DNA of 64,000 nt, taken from CAZADA01 sp964526675 (lineage in GTDB: Bacteria; Pseudomonadota; Alphaproteobacteria; Caulobacterales; Maricaulaceae). Below, one piece after another: positions 25,149 to 35,042 of this stretch; within the stretch, counting starts at the first letter, position 1, and the number at the start of each line of letters is the position of its first letter. The notes under the pieces are model-generated. The model had not been told where the DNA came from, made no database searches, and saw only the letters and a list, made by a program, of their open reading frames with translations. The stretch is taken from assembly GCA_964526675.1 (NCBI GenBank), contig CAZGLY010000002.1, positions 1-64,000 on the forward strand. Reading direction: 5' to 3'. The position numbers and the translations under genes were made by a program.

Positions 25149-25784
25149 ATGAAACGACTAGGGACGAGCGCCGTGATCGCCGCCGTCGTGCTTGCGGCCG
25201 CGGGTCCGGCGGCGGCGTTTGACCGTCTGCTGGGTCTCGATGAACTGCGCCTCGGCGTTCTGGAGCACGATGTCGCGGCGTTCAACGAGGGCTCGGGCGA
25301 CTTTGAGGACGGGTTCAACGTCGCCGCGGAAGTCGTGTTCAAATCTCCCGGCCCGTTTCGGTACATCCTCAGCCCGCGGCCCTACGGGATTTTCTCGTGG
25401 AACTCCGCCGGCGACACGAATTTTGGCGGCGGCGGTCTCAACTGGACGACGCCGGCCTGGCGCGACCGGCTGTTTGCCGAAGCGGGCGTGGGGTACGTGC
25501 TTCACGACGGCGTGGTGGAACTGCCGTCTGATCCCGCGAACCCGGACCGCATTCGCTTGGCGGCGACTCGCGTGACCTTCGGCTCGCGTGACCTGTTTCG
25601 CACGCACTTCGCCGCCGGCGTGCGGGTGACGCCGCGCCTCGACGCGGCGTTTGTGGTGGAGCACCTCTCCCACGGACAGATCCTCGGCGACGACAGCAAT
25701 CAGGGCTTGGACAACATCGGGCTGCGGTTGTCATATCGCGTGCGCCCCAACCGACGCCGGCCCTACCGCGCCGCGGCGCGTTAA
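25149..25784 (+). CDS. PagL-like lipid A acyloxyacyl hydrolase, paralogue 1
   Basis: A 211-residue protein with a signal peptide (MKRLGTSAVIAAVVLAAAGPAAAF) and an eight-strand barrel-like pattern. It resembles PagL/acyloxyacyl hydrolases that remove an acyl chain from lipid A in the outer membrane. The key segment is VVEHLSHGQIL followed by NQGLDNIGLRLSYRV, with the His-x-Ser pair of the PagL active site. A probable acidic partner lies in DDSNQ. A TTAACCAT sequence sits about 50 bp before the ATG. The following gene is a paralogue. Confidence 0.8.
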   Translation: MKRLGTSAVIAAVVLAAAGPAAAFDRLLGLDELRLGVLEHDVAAFNEGSGDFEDGFNVAAEVVFKSPGPFRYILSPRPYGIFSWNSAGDTNFGGGGLNWTTPAWRDRLFAEAGVGYVLHDGVVELPSDPANPDRIRLAATRVTFGSRDLFRTHFAAGVRVTPRLDAAFVVEHLSHGQILGDDSNQGLDNIGLRLSYRVRPNRRRPYRAAAR

Positions 25785-25845
25785 GTCCGGGGCGCCGGCG
25801 GCGCTGTGGGGTAGTGTCGCGTCGCGTGGCGTAGAGGGGACGAGC

Positions 25846-26484
25846 ATGGCGCAGCACGGGCGATGGGCGGCGGCGCTGGCGGTGCTCGCGGCGTCTCCGG
25901 CGTGGGGCCAAGCCGGTCCTGTCAGCGCCAACGACGTCGCGGAGACAAACGGTTTTCGGTTGTCGCGCGTTCTGGGCGGCGCGCGCTTGGGCGCCACGGC
26001 GCACGACCTCGACTTCTTTCAACGCAACAAGGGCGGGGAGGAGACGGGCTTCAACGTCGAGGCTGAACTCATCGCCGCGCCCATCCTGTTTCGCACGCTT
26101 GGCGGGCGCGTTCGCCCCTATGGCCATTTCAGCGTCAACACCGATGGCGGGACCAATGTGGGCGGCGTCGGCTTGATCTGGACCAGCCGCGATTACGGCC
26201 ACTGGTATGGGGAGGTTTTCGCCGGACCGAGCCTCCACGACGGCGTCGGCGATCTGGACGGCCCGTCAAGCGACCCTGTGCTTCAGCGACTGGATGAGAC
26301 GCGGATTATCTTCGGCTCGCGGGTTGTGGCGCGGTTGGGCTTGGCCGCCGGGTACCGCATCAGTCGACACTGGGATGTCGCCGCCTACTACGCCCACTAT
26401 TCCCACGGGTTCGTGTTCGACGACACCTTCAACGACGGGCTGGACACCCTCGGCGTACGCCTGGGCTACACGCCGGGGGAGTGA
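25846..26484 (+). CDS. PagL-like lipid A acyloxyacyl hydrolase, paralogue 2
   Basis: A 212-residue protein with a signal peptide (MAQHGRWAAALAVLAASPAWGQ) and a beta-barrel pattern. It aligns with the preceding protein: GFNVEAELI, RPYGHFSVNTDGGTNVGG, LHDGVGDL, IIFGSR and YYAHYSHGFVF then NDGLDTLGVRLGY. The His-x-Ser pair (HYS) is retained. GAGGGGA precedes the ATG at 25846; an upstream open frame that reaches back into the previous gene has no signal peptide. It is probably co-transcribed with paralogue 1. Confidence 0.8.
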   Translation: MAQHGRWAAALAVLAASPAWGQAGPVSANDVAETNGFRLSRVLGGARLGATAHDLDFFQRNKGGEETGFNVEAELIAAPILFRTLGGRVRPYGHFSVNTDGGTNVGGVGLIWTSRDYGHWYGEVFAGPSLHDGVGDLDGPSSDPVLQRLDETRIIFGSRVVARLGLAAGYRISRHWDVAAYYAHYSHGFVFDDTFNDGLDTLGVRLGYTPGE

Positions 26485-26485
26485 A

Positions 26486-26502
26486 CCGTCCGCAAAGGAC
26501 GG
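26486..26502. terminator. Short GC hairpin between convergent genes
   Basis: CCGTCC and GGACGG pair around the loop GCAAA, just after the stop of the second PagL-like gene and 20 bp before the end of the convergent dehydrogenase. No T-tract follows, so intrinsic termination is uncertain. Confidence 0.35.
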
Positions 26503-26523
26503 CTCACGCGCTGATCCGGTTAT

Positions 26524-28029
26524 CTAGGCGTCCTCGTCCGCGGCGGGCGCGGGTGACAAGCGCACAATGCGGCTGCCGGCCGCCGCGTCTTCGCCGTCAT
26601 TAAACACCACATAGAGTGCGCCGCCCGGGCCCGCGACCACGTCGCGCACGCGCCCCTCGCCCTGCAAGATCGCCTCACGCTCGACAATCTCGTCGTTGGG
26701 GCCCAGGCGGATGCGCTCCACCACTTGAGAGGCGAGGCCGCCAGCCAACAAATCCCCGTCCCACTCTGGGAAGGCCTCACCGGACGCGATCGCCAGCCCG
26801 CACGCGGCGATCGACGGCGTCCAGTGCCACAGCGGCTGGGTGAAGCCCGGCCCCTCGGTGCGGTCGGTGATCGGAGTGCCGTTGTAGTTCATCCCGAAGG
26901 TCACCGTCGGCCAACCGTAGTTGAGCCCCGGTTCGATGCGGTTCAGTTCATCGCCGCCGCGCGGACCGTGCTCCGTCGAGTAGATCACGCCGGTTTGGGG
27001 ATGCAGCGCGATGCCTTGAGGGTTGCGGTTGCCATAAGTCCACAGCGTGGGGAAGGCGTTGTCGACATCCCGGAAGGGGTTGTCGTCGGGGATGCGACCG
27101 TCATCGTGAATGCGATGCATCTTGCCGTTGGGCAAGCTCAAATCCTGGGCGTTGTCTTGACGTCCGCGGTCACCGATCGAGAAAAACAGATACCCATCCT
27201 GGAAGACCAAGCGCGTTCCGAAATGATGGCCGGTGGGGATGTGGAACTCTGCTGGCGCTTCGAAGATTGTCTCCTGATCGGTCCAGCTTCCGTCCGTCAG
27301 TCGGCCCCGCACGATCTTGGTCATGCCGGCTTGCGACGACGGGGCGCCGGCGCCGGCTTCGCTGTACGCCAGGTAGATCCACCCATTGTCCGCGTAGCCG
27401 GGATGGACCCCGACATCGAGCATGCCGCCCTGATTGTTGGCCCACACCTCAGGCGCGCCGGCGACGCGGCGACCCACGCCTTCCGCGTCCACAACCAAAA
27501 GGGCGCCGGCTTTGTCCGTCGTCAGCATGCGCCCGTCCGGCAGAAATTCGACCGACCACAGCGCGCCGTCATGGCGGAACAGCGTCTCCAGAAGGAAGTC
27601 ATGACGGTCGGACGGCCGCACCCCGTCGGGGCGCGGCGCAACCTTGGGCAGCCCGCCGGTGGCCGCCAGCTGGCGCATCTCGCGGATGAAGATCACGAGA
27701 GAGCGGATCTCGTCGTCTGAAAGCGCTTCGCCAAAGCCGGGCATGCCGTCGTCCGCCCAGCCGTCGCGGATCGAGCGCGCCAGCGCGGCGTCGTCGCCCC
27801 CATGAGCCCATGCGTCGTCGAGGAGAGAGCCGGCCGTGCCCCCACGCAAGCGCTCGCCATGGCACGAGGCGCAGTTCGCGTCGAACAACGCGGCCACCGG
27901 GCCTTTGCCAATAGCGACCTGGGCCTTGGCCGGGGCGCCGATGGCGGCGGCCGCCAAAACGGTCGCCATCGCCGTCAGCGCGTGGCTGCGGCCGGCGCTT
28001 GCGAACGCGCGCGCGATTCCAAGTCTCAT
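26524..28029 (-). CDS. Cytochrome c / PQQ-dependent sugar dehydrogenase
   Basis: A 501-residue periplasmic protein: signal peptide (cleaved near APAKAQ), a c-type cytochrome domain with haem motif CASCH (residues 53-57) and probable axial Met in DDGMPGFGEALSDDEI, then a six-bladed beta-propeller of the soluble glucose/sorbosone dehydrogenase type. Propeller motifs include GMLDVGVHPGYADNGWIYLAYS, GRDPxD-like RGRQDNAQDLSLPNGK, WTYGNRNPQGIALHPQTG and HGPRGGDELNRIEPGLNYGWP. It should oxidise an aldose and pass electrons to its own haem. The start at 28029 follows a GGAGGG ribosome site. No PQQ synthesis genes are in the window. Confidence 0.9.
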   Translation of the reverse strand: MRLGIARAFASAGRSHALTAMATVLAAAAIGAPAKAQVAIGKGPVAALFDANCASCHGERLRGGTAGSLLDDAWAHGGDDAALARSIRDGWADDGMPGFGEALSDDEIRSLVIFIREMRQLAATGGLPKVAPRPDGVRPSDRHDFLLETLFRHDGALWSVEFLPDGRMLTTDKAGALLVVDAEGVGRRVAGAPEVWANNQGGMLDVGVHPGYADNGWIYLAYSEAGAGAPSSQAGMTKIVRGRLTDGSWTDQETIFEAPAEFHIPTGHHFGTRLVFQDGYLFFSIGDRGRQDNAQDLSLPNGKMHRIHDDGRIPDDNPFRDVDNAFPTLWTYGNRNPQGIALHPQTGVIYSTEHGPRGGDELNRIEPGLNYGWPTVTFGMNYNGTPITDRTEGPGFTQPLWHWTPSIAACGLAIASGEAFPEWDGDLLAGGLASQVVERIRLGPNDEIVEREAILQGEGRVRDVVAGPGGALYVVFNDGEDAAAGSRIVRLSPAPAADEDA

Positions 28030-28284
28030 AGTGCGCCCTCCAAAGATCGCGGTCCTCTTGCAGGCCTCGTTAAACCAGCTGCGCCGGCGGCGCGAGCGTG
28101 GCCGGCGATCTGACGCGCGTGTCACGCAAGTGTGACCGTCGCCCCCCGCCGGCGCGCGCCGGCCCGTTTCGGAATGCTGCGGCGCCGCGTGCGACGTCTG
28201 GTCGTAGGTGTTAGTCTGCTCTCCCAGTGATCGCGGGGACGCCGCCGATGACGGCGCGTCGCCCGCCGTGTCGGAGAACCCGCT

Positions 28285-29058
28285 ATGATCGTCGCCGCGG
28301 CCGCCGAAGTCTCGCCTGTCGTCGTCAACCGCCTTGAGGTCTCAGATTTGCGCGCCGTGCTGCGCGCTGGATGGGCGGACTTCGCCGCGCGGCCAAGCCA
28401 TTTGCTGTTCTTGGGGCTGATCTACCCCGCCGGCGCGCTGCTGGCGGTTTGGGCGACGCTGGGCGCGAACCTCACGCAGCTGGTCTATCCGGCGCTCTCG
28501 GGGCTCGCCCTCACGGGACCGTTCGCGGCGTTGGTTCTCTACGAGATGAGCCGGCTGCGGGAAGTCGGGCGCAGCGACACGTGGGGGGACGCGCTGCAAG
28601 TGCTCTCGCCCAGCCGCTTGGCCCCGATCGTGATGTTGGGGGCGATCCTCGCGGTTGTGTTCGCGGCCTGGCTGACGGTCGCGCAGATGCTCTTCGCCGC
28701 GATTATGGGGCCGGAGGCGACCCGGATGGGCCCGCTTGTGCAACGGGTTTTCACGACGCCGGAGGGCCTTCGGTTGTTGGTGATCGGCAATCTTGTCGGC
28801 TTTGGCTTTGCGCTGGCGGTGCTCGCGACGAACGTCGTGGCGTTTCCGATGCTGGTCGACCGCAAGACGGCGCCGTTCGGCGCCATCGCCACATCGCTGC
28901 GGGTGTTTGCCGCGAATCCGGTCGTGATGAGCCTCTGGGGCCTCATCATCGCGGTGTTGATGGTGGCGGGCGCGGCGGCGCTCGGGGTGGGCTTGGCGGT
29001 GGTGCTGCCCGTGCTTGGCCACGCGAGCTGGCACCTCTACCGGCGCGCCGTGGGGTGA
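28285..29058 (+). CDS. DUF2189 membrane protein
   Basis: A 257-residue integral membrane protein with about six hydrophobic segments. The N-terminal motif LRAVLRAGWADFAARPSHLLFLGLIYP and the end VVLPVLGHASWHLYRRAVG match the DUF2189 family. Charged residues are few and lie between helices (EMSRLREVGRS, DRKTAPFG). The function is unknown. It is preceded by a 255-bp divergent region (from the sugar dehydrogenase) and followed by rpoH after about 245 bp. Confidence 0.85.
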   Translation: MIVAAAAEVSPVVVNRLEVSDLRAVLRAGWADFAARPSHLLFLGLIYPAGALLAVWATLGANLTQLVYPALSGLALTGPFAALVLYEMSRLREVGRSDTWGDALQVLSPSRLAPIVMLGAILAVVFAAWLTVAQMLFAAIMGPEATRMGPLVQRVFTTPEGLRLLVIGNLVGFGFALAVLATNVVAFPMLVDRKTAPFGAIATSLRVFAANPVVMSLWGLIIAVLMVAGAAALGVGLAVVLPVLGHASWHLYRRAVG

Positions 29059-29303
29059 GAACCGCGTTTCCCGCCGCGACACGCCGGGCCACAAGTGCGT
29101 GATCGTGCGTTTGCGCCTCTTTCGCGCCGCGATTTATCGACTAATTATAAATCCGACACGTTTAACGATATCTCTGGGTCCGAGGGTGCGCCGCCGTGGC
29201 GTGTTCCAGGGACCGGCGGTCGGCGTCGAAAGCCGCGGGTCGCGATCAGAGTAGCCAGGCGCGCCGGCTTTCGTGCCAAGCCGAACCGCCAGGAGGGGTT
29301 TGA

Positions 29304-30200
29304 ATGAGCAACAGCTCCATGACGCTGAGTGTGACGCCAGAAGCCGGTCTGTCGCGGTATCTGGCGGAGATCCGCCGCTTTCCGATGCTGGCGAAGGACG
29401 AGGAGTTCATGCTCGCCAAAGCGTGGAAGGAGCACGGGGATTCGGATTCCGCGCACAAGCTGGTCACCAGCCATTTGCGGCTCGTCGCGAAGATCGCCAT
29501 GGGCTATCGCGGCTATGGCCTGCCGATCGGCGAAGTGATCTCCGAAGGCAATGTCGGCTTGATGCAAGCGGTGAAGAAGTTCGATCCCGATCGCGGCTTC
29601 CGCCTGGCGACCTACGCCATGTGGTGGATCCGCGCGGCGATCCAGGAATACATCCTGCGGTCCTGGTCGCTCGTGAAAATGGGCACGACCGCCGCGCAGA
29701 AAAAGCTGTTCTTCAACCTGCGCCGGCTGAAAGGCCAGATGCAGGCGATTGAGGACGGCGATCTGTCGCCCGATCACGTCAATCAAATCGCCACGAAACT
29801 CGCCGTGACCGAGGACGAGGTGGTGCAGATGAACCGCCGGTTGTCTGGCCCGGACGCGTCGTTGAACGCGCCGCTTCGGGCGGAGTCGGAGTCCGAATGG
29901 CAAGACTGGCTGGTCGACGACGACACCGAGGATCAAGAATCCACCATCGCGGATCGCGAGGAGTTCGAGGCCCGCATGGGGCTGCTGCAGCACGCCATGG
30001 GCGCGCTGAATGAGCGGGAGCAGCACATCCTCACCGAACGCCGTTTGGCGGAAGAGCCTAAGACGCTTGAGGAGCTGTCGAAGGTCTATGGGGTCAGCCG
30101 CGAGCGTGTCCGCCAGATCGAAGTGCGCGCGTTCGAGAAGCTGCAGAAGGCGATGAAGACCGCCGCGAAGGACCGTGGTCTGATGGGCGCAAGCGCCTGA
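29304..30200 (+). CDS. rpoH: Heat-shock sigma factor RpoH (sigma-32)
   Basis: A 298-residue alternative sigma factor that directs transcription of heat-shock genes. Region 2 reads HLRLVAKIAMGYRGYGLPIGEVISEGNVGLMQAVKKFDPDRGFRLATYAMWWIRA (shown in full only for region limits 61-115 by position). The RpoH box QKKLFFNLRRLK near residue 135 distinguishes it from RpoD. Region 4 ends with VYGVSRERVRQIEVRAFEKL. GGAGGGG precedes the ATG. The AT-rich patch near 29130-29170 (containing ATTATAAAT) is a reasonable promoter candidate. Confidence 0.96.
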   Translation: MSNSSMTLSVTPEAGLSRYLAEIRRFPMLAKDEEFMLAKAWKEHGDSDSAHKLVTSHLRLVAKIAMGYRGYGLPIGEVISEGNVGLMQAVKKFDPDRGFRLATYAMWWIRAAIQEYILRSWSLVKMGTTAAQKKLFFNLRRLKGQMQAIEDGDLSPDHVNQIATKLAVTEDEVVQMNRRLSGPDASLNAPLRAESESEWQDWLVDDDTEDQESTIADREEFEARMGLLQHAMGALNEREQHILTERRLAEEPKTLEELSKVYGVSRERVRQIEVRAFEKLQKAMKTAAKDRGLMGASA

Positions 30201-30287
30201 TCAACCACGCGCTTTCGGGTGGCTTGCCCGAGGGCTGAAACGCCTCTAAGTGTCGGCGCGAGACCTCACGGTCAGGGATCCGCCACC

Positions 30288-31112
30288 ATGAGACACCTAG
30301 TCGCTCTTTTGGCGTGCGGCGCGGCTGCGGCGTGCGCGTCCGATCCGCCCCTCGACCGCTATCAGGCGCTGTTGCTGAACGCTGATTTTGAGGGTGCGAT
30401 CGGGCCGGCGACGCCGCGCAGCGGGCTCAGCGCCCGCGTGCCGGTGTCGGATTTGCCGGGCGCGCCGGCGGGCGATTCGTTGACCCGTGTCGGCGTCGCG
30501 GACGACGACGACGGCAATCTGGTGGTGTCGGCGTTTTTTCCCGGCGGCGCATATGGCGAGGGCACGCGCAACGCGTTGGTGTTTCGCCATCCCGGGGCGC
30601 CGCTGACGCCAGCGGGTGACGAGGCCGCGAGCGATGATGTCTTCACGGCGGCGGTCGCGGGCTACGCCCACGCGGATTTCGCGGCGGCCGGCGCGTTGCG
30701 GCCTGATGGCGCGATCGCTCTCAAGATGCGGGCGGTCTTCGCTCACGACGGTCCCTTCGACTTCACCGTCTACACGGGTGCGGCCTGTGAAATTGCGACG
30801 TTGAGACTGTCCGACGGCGTCGCCCGGCTGCGCCAGGGCGCCATCGCGTCCCCGCCGATTGTGATGGGCGCGGACGCCGACGCCGGATCGGTGGAGATCA
30901 TCATGCGCCTCGATCAGCGTGCAGGGGTGGTGTTTGTCGCGATCGTCAACGGCGCTGACCTTGAGGGCGCGCGCACCTTTTCGGTGGACCGCAACGCCGG
31001 CTGCACGCAGGCGTGGGATGGTCCATGGACCGATATTGGCGTCATGGCGGGGTTCGTCGGCGAACCAGCCGACGGCGTGGTGATGCTCGACTTCCTGCGC
31101 ATGCGCCAATAG
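30288..31112 (+). CDS. Lipoprotein of unknown function
   Basis: A 274-residue lipoprotein with signal MRHLVALLACGAAAACASD (lipobox AAAC, lipidated Cys near residue 16). The mature part looks beta-rich and holds only two further cysteines near the ends (GAACEIATL and NAGCTQAW), possibly a disulfide. I do not recognise the family; the pattern (LLNADFEGAIG, FRMRQ-like end LDFLRMRQ) suggests a carbohydrate-binding or jelly-roll fold, but this is a guess. The start at 30288 gives the signal peptide; an in-frame ATG at 30219 does not. Confidence 0.65.
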   Translation: MRHLVALLACGAAAACASDPPLDRYQALLLNADFEGAIGPATPRSGLSARVPVSDLPGAPAGDSLTRVGVADDDDGNLVVSAFFPGGAYGEGTRNALVFRHPGAPLTPAGDEAASDDVFTAAVAGYAHADFAAAGALRPDGAIALKMRAVFAHDGPFDFTVYTGAACEIATLRLSDGVARLRQGAIASPPIVMGADADAGSVEIIMRLDQRAGVVFVAIVNGADLEGARTFSVDRNAGCTQAWDGPWTDIGVMAGFVGEPADGVVMLDFLRMRQ

Positions 31113-31128
31113 GGGGCGTGCGCGGCGC

Positions 31129-32421
31129 TTACCCCTCGAACGGGTCGCGCATCAGCACCACGTCCTCGCGCTCCGGAGAGGTGGAGAGCATCGCCACCGG
31201 CGCGCCGATCAGCTCCTCGATCCGGCGTACATACTTCACCGCTTGGGCTGGCAGTTCCGCCCAGGATCGCGCGCCGCGCGTGGAGGCGCTCCATCCCTCC
31301 AGCGTTTCGTAGACGGGCTCCACCGCCGCCATGTCCGCCGCACCCGCCGGCAGCCGATCCAGGGTTTCGCCGCGCAGCCGGTAGCCGGTGCACACGCACA
31401 GGCTCTCAAAGCCGTCGAGCACGTCGAGCTTGGTCAGCGCCACGCCGTCCACGCCGCCGACGGTGAGCGCTTGGCGCACCAACACGGCGTCGAACCAGCC
31501 GCAGCGGCGCGACCGGCCGGTGACGGTGCCGAACTCCGCGCCGCGCTCCCCGAGGCGGCGGCCGGTGTCATCCTCAAGCTCTGTGGGGAAGGGCCCGGCG
31601 CCGACCCGCGTGGTGTAGGCTTTGACGAGCCCAAGCACATAGGTGATCGCCCGCGGCCCGACGCCCGTGCCGGCGGCGGCTTGGCCTGCGACGGTGTTCG
31701 ACGAGGTGACGAACGGGTAGGTGCCGTGGTCCACGTCCAGCAGCGCGCCCTGGGCGCCCTCGAACAGGATTTTCTCACCCGCCCGCCGTCGTTCATCGAG
31801 CACGCGCCAGACGGGCGCGGCGTAGGGCAGCAGCTTCGGCGCCAAGGCGAACAGCGGGCCGGCGACGTCTTCAACAGAATGGGGCGCGCGGCCATAGCCC
31901 CGGCGCAGCGCGTTGTGGTGGACCAGCAACCGCTCCACCCGCGCGCGCAGGGCCGCTTCATCCGCGAGATCGATCAGCCGCACCGCTCGTCGACCCACTT
32001 TGTCTTCGTAAGCTGGCCCGATGCCGCGCCGCGTCGTTCCAATGCGCGCGGCGCCGGCGGTCTCTTCCCGCTCGGCGTCCAGCTCGCCATGCAGCGGCAG
32101 GATGAGCGCGGCGTTCTCCGCGATGGCCAGCGTCTCGGGCGTCACGGCGACGCCTTGCGCCGACACCGTCTCGATCTCCTGCAACAGCGCCCACGGGTCG
32201 ACGACCACGCCGTTGCCGATCACCGAGAGCGCGCCCCCGCGCACCACGCCGGAGGGCAGGAGGCTGAGCTTGAAGGTTTCACCGTCGACCTGCAGCGTGT
32301 GGCCCGCGTTGTGGCCGCCCTGGAAGCGCGCGACCACGTTCGCGCGGTGGGCCAGCCAGTCGACAATCTTGCCTTTGCCTTCATCGCCCCATTGGGCCCC
32401 CACCACCGCCACGCCAGTCAT
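31129..32421 (-). CDS. purA: Adenylosuccinate synthetase
   Basis: PurA joins IMP and aspartate using GTP in the first committed step to AMP. The 430-residue product has the GTP-binding N-terminus VVGAQWGDEGKGKIVDWLA, FQGGHNAGHTL, GTTRRGIGPAYEDKVGR, LFEGAQGALLDVDHGTYPFVTSSNT and TVTGRSRRCGWFDAVLV. The length is normal. GGGGAGAC lies just before the ATG. It lies downstream of the rluD region on the minus strand, near the duplicated rluD end. Confidence 0.97.
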   Translation of the reverse strand: MTGVAVVGAQWGDEGKGKIVDWLAHRANVVARFQGGHNAGHTLQVDGETFKLSLLPSGVVRGGALSVIGNGVVVDPWALLQEIETVSAQGVAVTPETLAIAENAALILPLHGELDAEREETAGAARIGTTRRGIGPAYEDKVGRRAVRLIDLADEAALRARVERLLVHHNALRRGYGRAPHSVEDVAGPLFALAPKLLPYAAPVWRVLDERRRAGEKILFEGAQGALLDVDHGTYPFVTSSNTVAGQAAAGTGVGPRAITYVLGLVKAYTTRVGAGPFPTELEDDTGRRLGERGAEFGTVTGRSRRCGWFDAVLVRQALTVGGVDGVALTKLDVLDGFESLCVCTGYRLRGETLDRLPAGAADMAAVEPVYETLEGWSASTRGARSWAELPAQAVKYVRRIEELIGAPVAMLSTSPEREDVVLMRDPFEG

Positions 32422-32532
32422 ACGCGTCTCCCCATCCCATACAGTGTTGCTCAGGGCCGTTTGGGTCCCAAAACCGCCACGCTAGCCCGCGCGGCGCGCA
32501 AGGGAAACGTCACGCGATGGATGCCCGGCGTT

Positions 32533-32733
32533 CCTCACAACAACCGCAGAAAGGCGATCAGGCGCGCCATGTCCTTCGGCGGGTCCGTCTCGAAGCGCAG
32601 CGCCTCGCCCGTGATCGGGTGGACGAAGCCTAAGAGCGCCGCGTGCAGGGCCTGGCGGCGAAACGCGCGCAGCACGCGCCCCTCGCCCTCCGCCACATCG
32701 TCACGCCCCGGCGTCCGCTCGACGTGCTGCGCG
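32533..32733. repeat. 201-bp direct repeat, copy A (duplicate of the rluD 3' end)
   Basis: This copy matches 33921-34121 base for base except at 32540 and 32549, both near the rluD stop-codon end. It lies on the purA side of the low-GC insert. Identity stops at 32733, where the other copy has an extra eight or so bases before a weaker resemblance. Confidence 0.92.
32535..32733 (-). pseudogene. Duplicated rluD C-terminal fragment
   Basis: The minus strand encodes the last 66 or so residues of RluD (from AQHVERTPGRDDV to AFLRLL) and its stop codon, but none of the catalytic domain. The frame stays open to an ATG-like start at 32759 within the insert, giving a 74-residue product if translated. 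It is best read as a remnant made by the insertion that added the low-GC gene. Confidence 0.88.
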
Positions 32734-32816
32734 CCCGTTCGGCCGACGGCGCGCATCACTGCAGCACCGCGTCAGCGCGTTTAGCTATCGGTGGATGCGG
32801 AGAGGGCGCCGCGCTC

Positions 32817-33851
32817 CTATGTATGTTCGTCGGTCGGCGAATTCTGCGCGTCGAGCCTAGCCAGCTCATCCCGGCGATTGCGAAACCAGTCGAGTGTAGC
32901 CAGGGGAATATAGCGCTTGATATCAAGACTATCTTGAACGCTGTTTGGCAATTCCTCCGGCAGCACGCACACCCGCGCGCAGTTGTCGCGAAGGTCGCTC
33001 AATTGATCTTGTCGGTCACCAAAGCCTTCAATGTTTCTATCTAGCGTTGATTCAACGAGATCAAATCCCATATGTGTGACGTTTAGAATGGAAAGGTAGA
33101 TCTCATAGCTTCTTTTCGTTATTAAAGATGGCGACTGTCCACCATTGGTTTCTTTGTCTTTTAGGTGGGGGGAGAGTGAGGTAACGCGATCTTGCATCTC
33201 ACTGTAGCGACTAAAATAGCGCAAAGCTTGCACTTGTTCCTCTTTGTCTAAGAGTGAGAACTCGAAGACAATTCGTTCTAAAAGATCGTCATTCTTCCAG
33301 CTATTGATGAAGCCTTGCCAGATATTGTCAAGTTGTTTTCTGACCAGCTCCGCAATTGAAAGAATGCTTTCATCGCTACCCTCTTTCAGGAATATAATGT
33401 TTAATACATATGTATCACGCTTTCGCTGATCATCATATTCACCACGGGGTAAGTCGGCCGCGCTTGTCAGTAACGCTCGCTCGAAACCTGGTGTTTTGAA
33501 AAGTTCACTAAGAAGCTCAACAATATGATGATCCTGTCGAACTCGATTTGCCGCGTTGTAAAAAATCCAATATCGTGCGGTTGTCAGCTTTTCATCCTCA
33601 TCGCGCCTGAGCTGCCCACGATTGTTGGCGTACGCCAGAAGTCCGGCCAACACAGCCGCGAGAATACCAAAAAATTCACCCTGAGAAGAAAGTATACTAT
33701 CGATCGGAGTGTCGCGGAAAAACGCAACATACTCTTGCAGCTTAGGGTTGTCGCGAAAGAACCAAAACGTAACGACTGCAGTTAATGCAACGCCCGTAAG
33801 CAGCACCAGCGCGGGTCGCCGACGCCACAGTTCACTTACCGATTTACGCAT
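32817..33851 (-). CDS. Low-GC two-helix membrane protein of unknown function (probable acquired gene)
   Basis: A 344-residue protein with two predicted membrane helices (about 13-32 and 60-76) and a cytosolic helical region rich in charged residues. No catalytic motif is recognised. Two 60-base lines within the gene count 37% and 42% G+C by hand, compared with 70% in rluD, and codon choice is AT-ending. The gene lies between two copies of the rluD 3' end, with no integrase or transposase. A host-defence or stress role is possible for such isolated foreign genes, but nothing in the sequence proves it. Confidence 0.8.
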   Translation of the reverse strand: MRKSVSELWRRRPALVLLTGVALTAVVTFWFFRDNPKLQEYVAFFRDTPIDSILSSQGEFFGILAAVLAGLLAYANNRGQLRRDEDEKLTTARYWIFYNAANRVRQDHHIVELLSELFKTPGFERALLTSAADLPRGEYDDQRKRDTYVLNIIFLKEGSDESILSIAELVRKQLDNIWQGFINSWKNDDLLERIVFEFSLLDKEEQVQALRYFSRYSEMQDRVTSLSPHLKDKETNGGQSPSLITKRSYEIYLSILNVTHMGFDLVESTLDRNIEGFGDRQDQLSDLRDNCARVCVLPEELPNSVQDSLDIKRYIPLATLDWFRNRRDELARLDAQNSPTDEHT

Positions 33852-33922
33852 AGCTAGTCCCCATACAGCCCGTTGGGACTATGCAAAACAAGCTGAATGC
33901 CCGCAAGGGGTGTCTCGCTGCC

Positions 33923-34990
<1,068 letters not shown>

Positions 34991-35042
34991 CTAAGGCGCG
35001 CCGGTCGCGCGCGCATCATTTCCGCTGGCCCGGAGGCCTGTC

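Noticed and set aside
32535..32759. A 74-residue gene at the purA side of the insert
   Set aside because: All but its first few residues repeat the RluD C-terminus, so it is a duplicated remnant rather than a gene of its own.
32734..33920. An insertion sequence or integrase in the low-GC insert
   Set aside because: Only one gene is present, it has no transposase or recombinase motif, and no terminal inverted repeats were seen at the ends of the insert.
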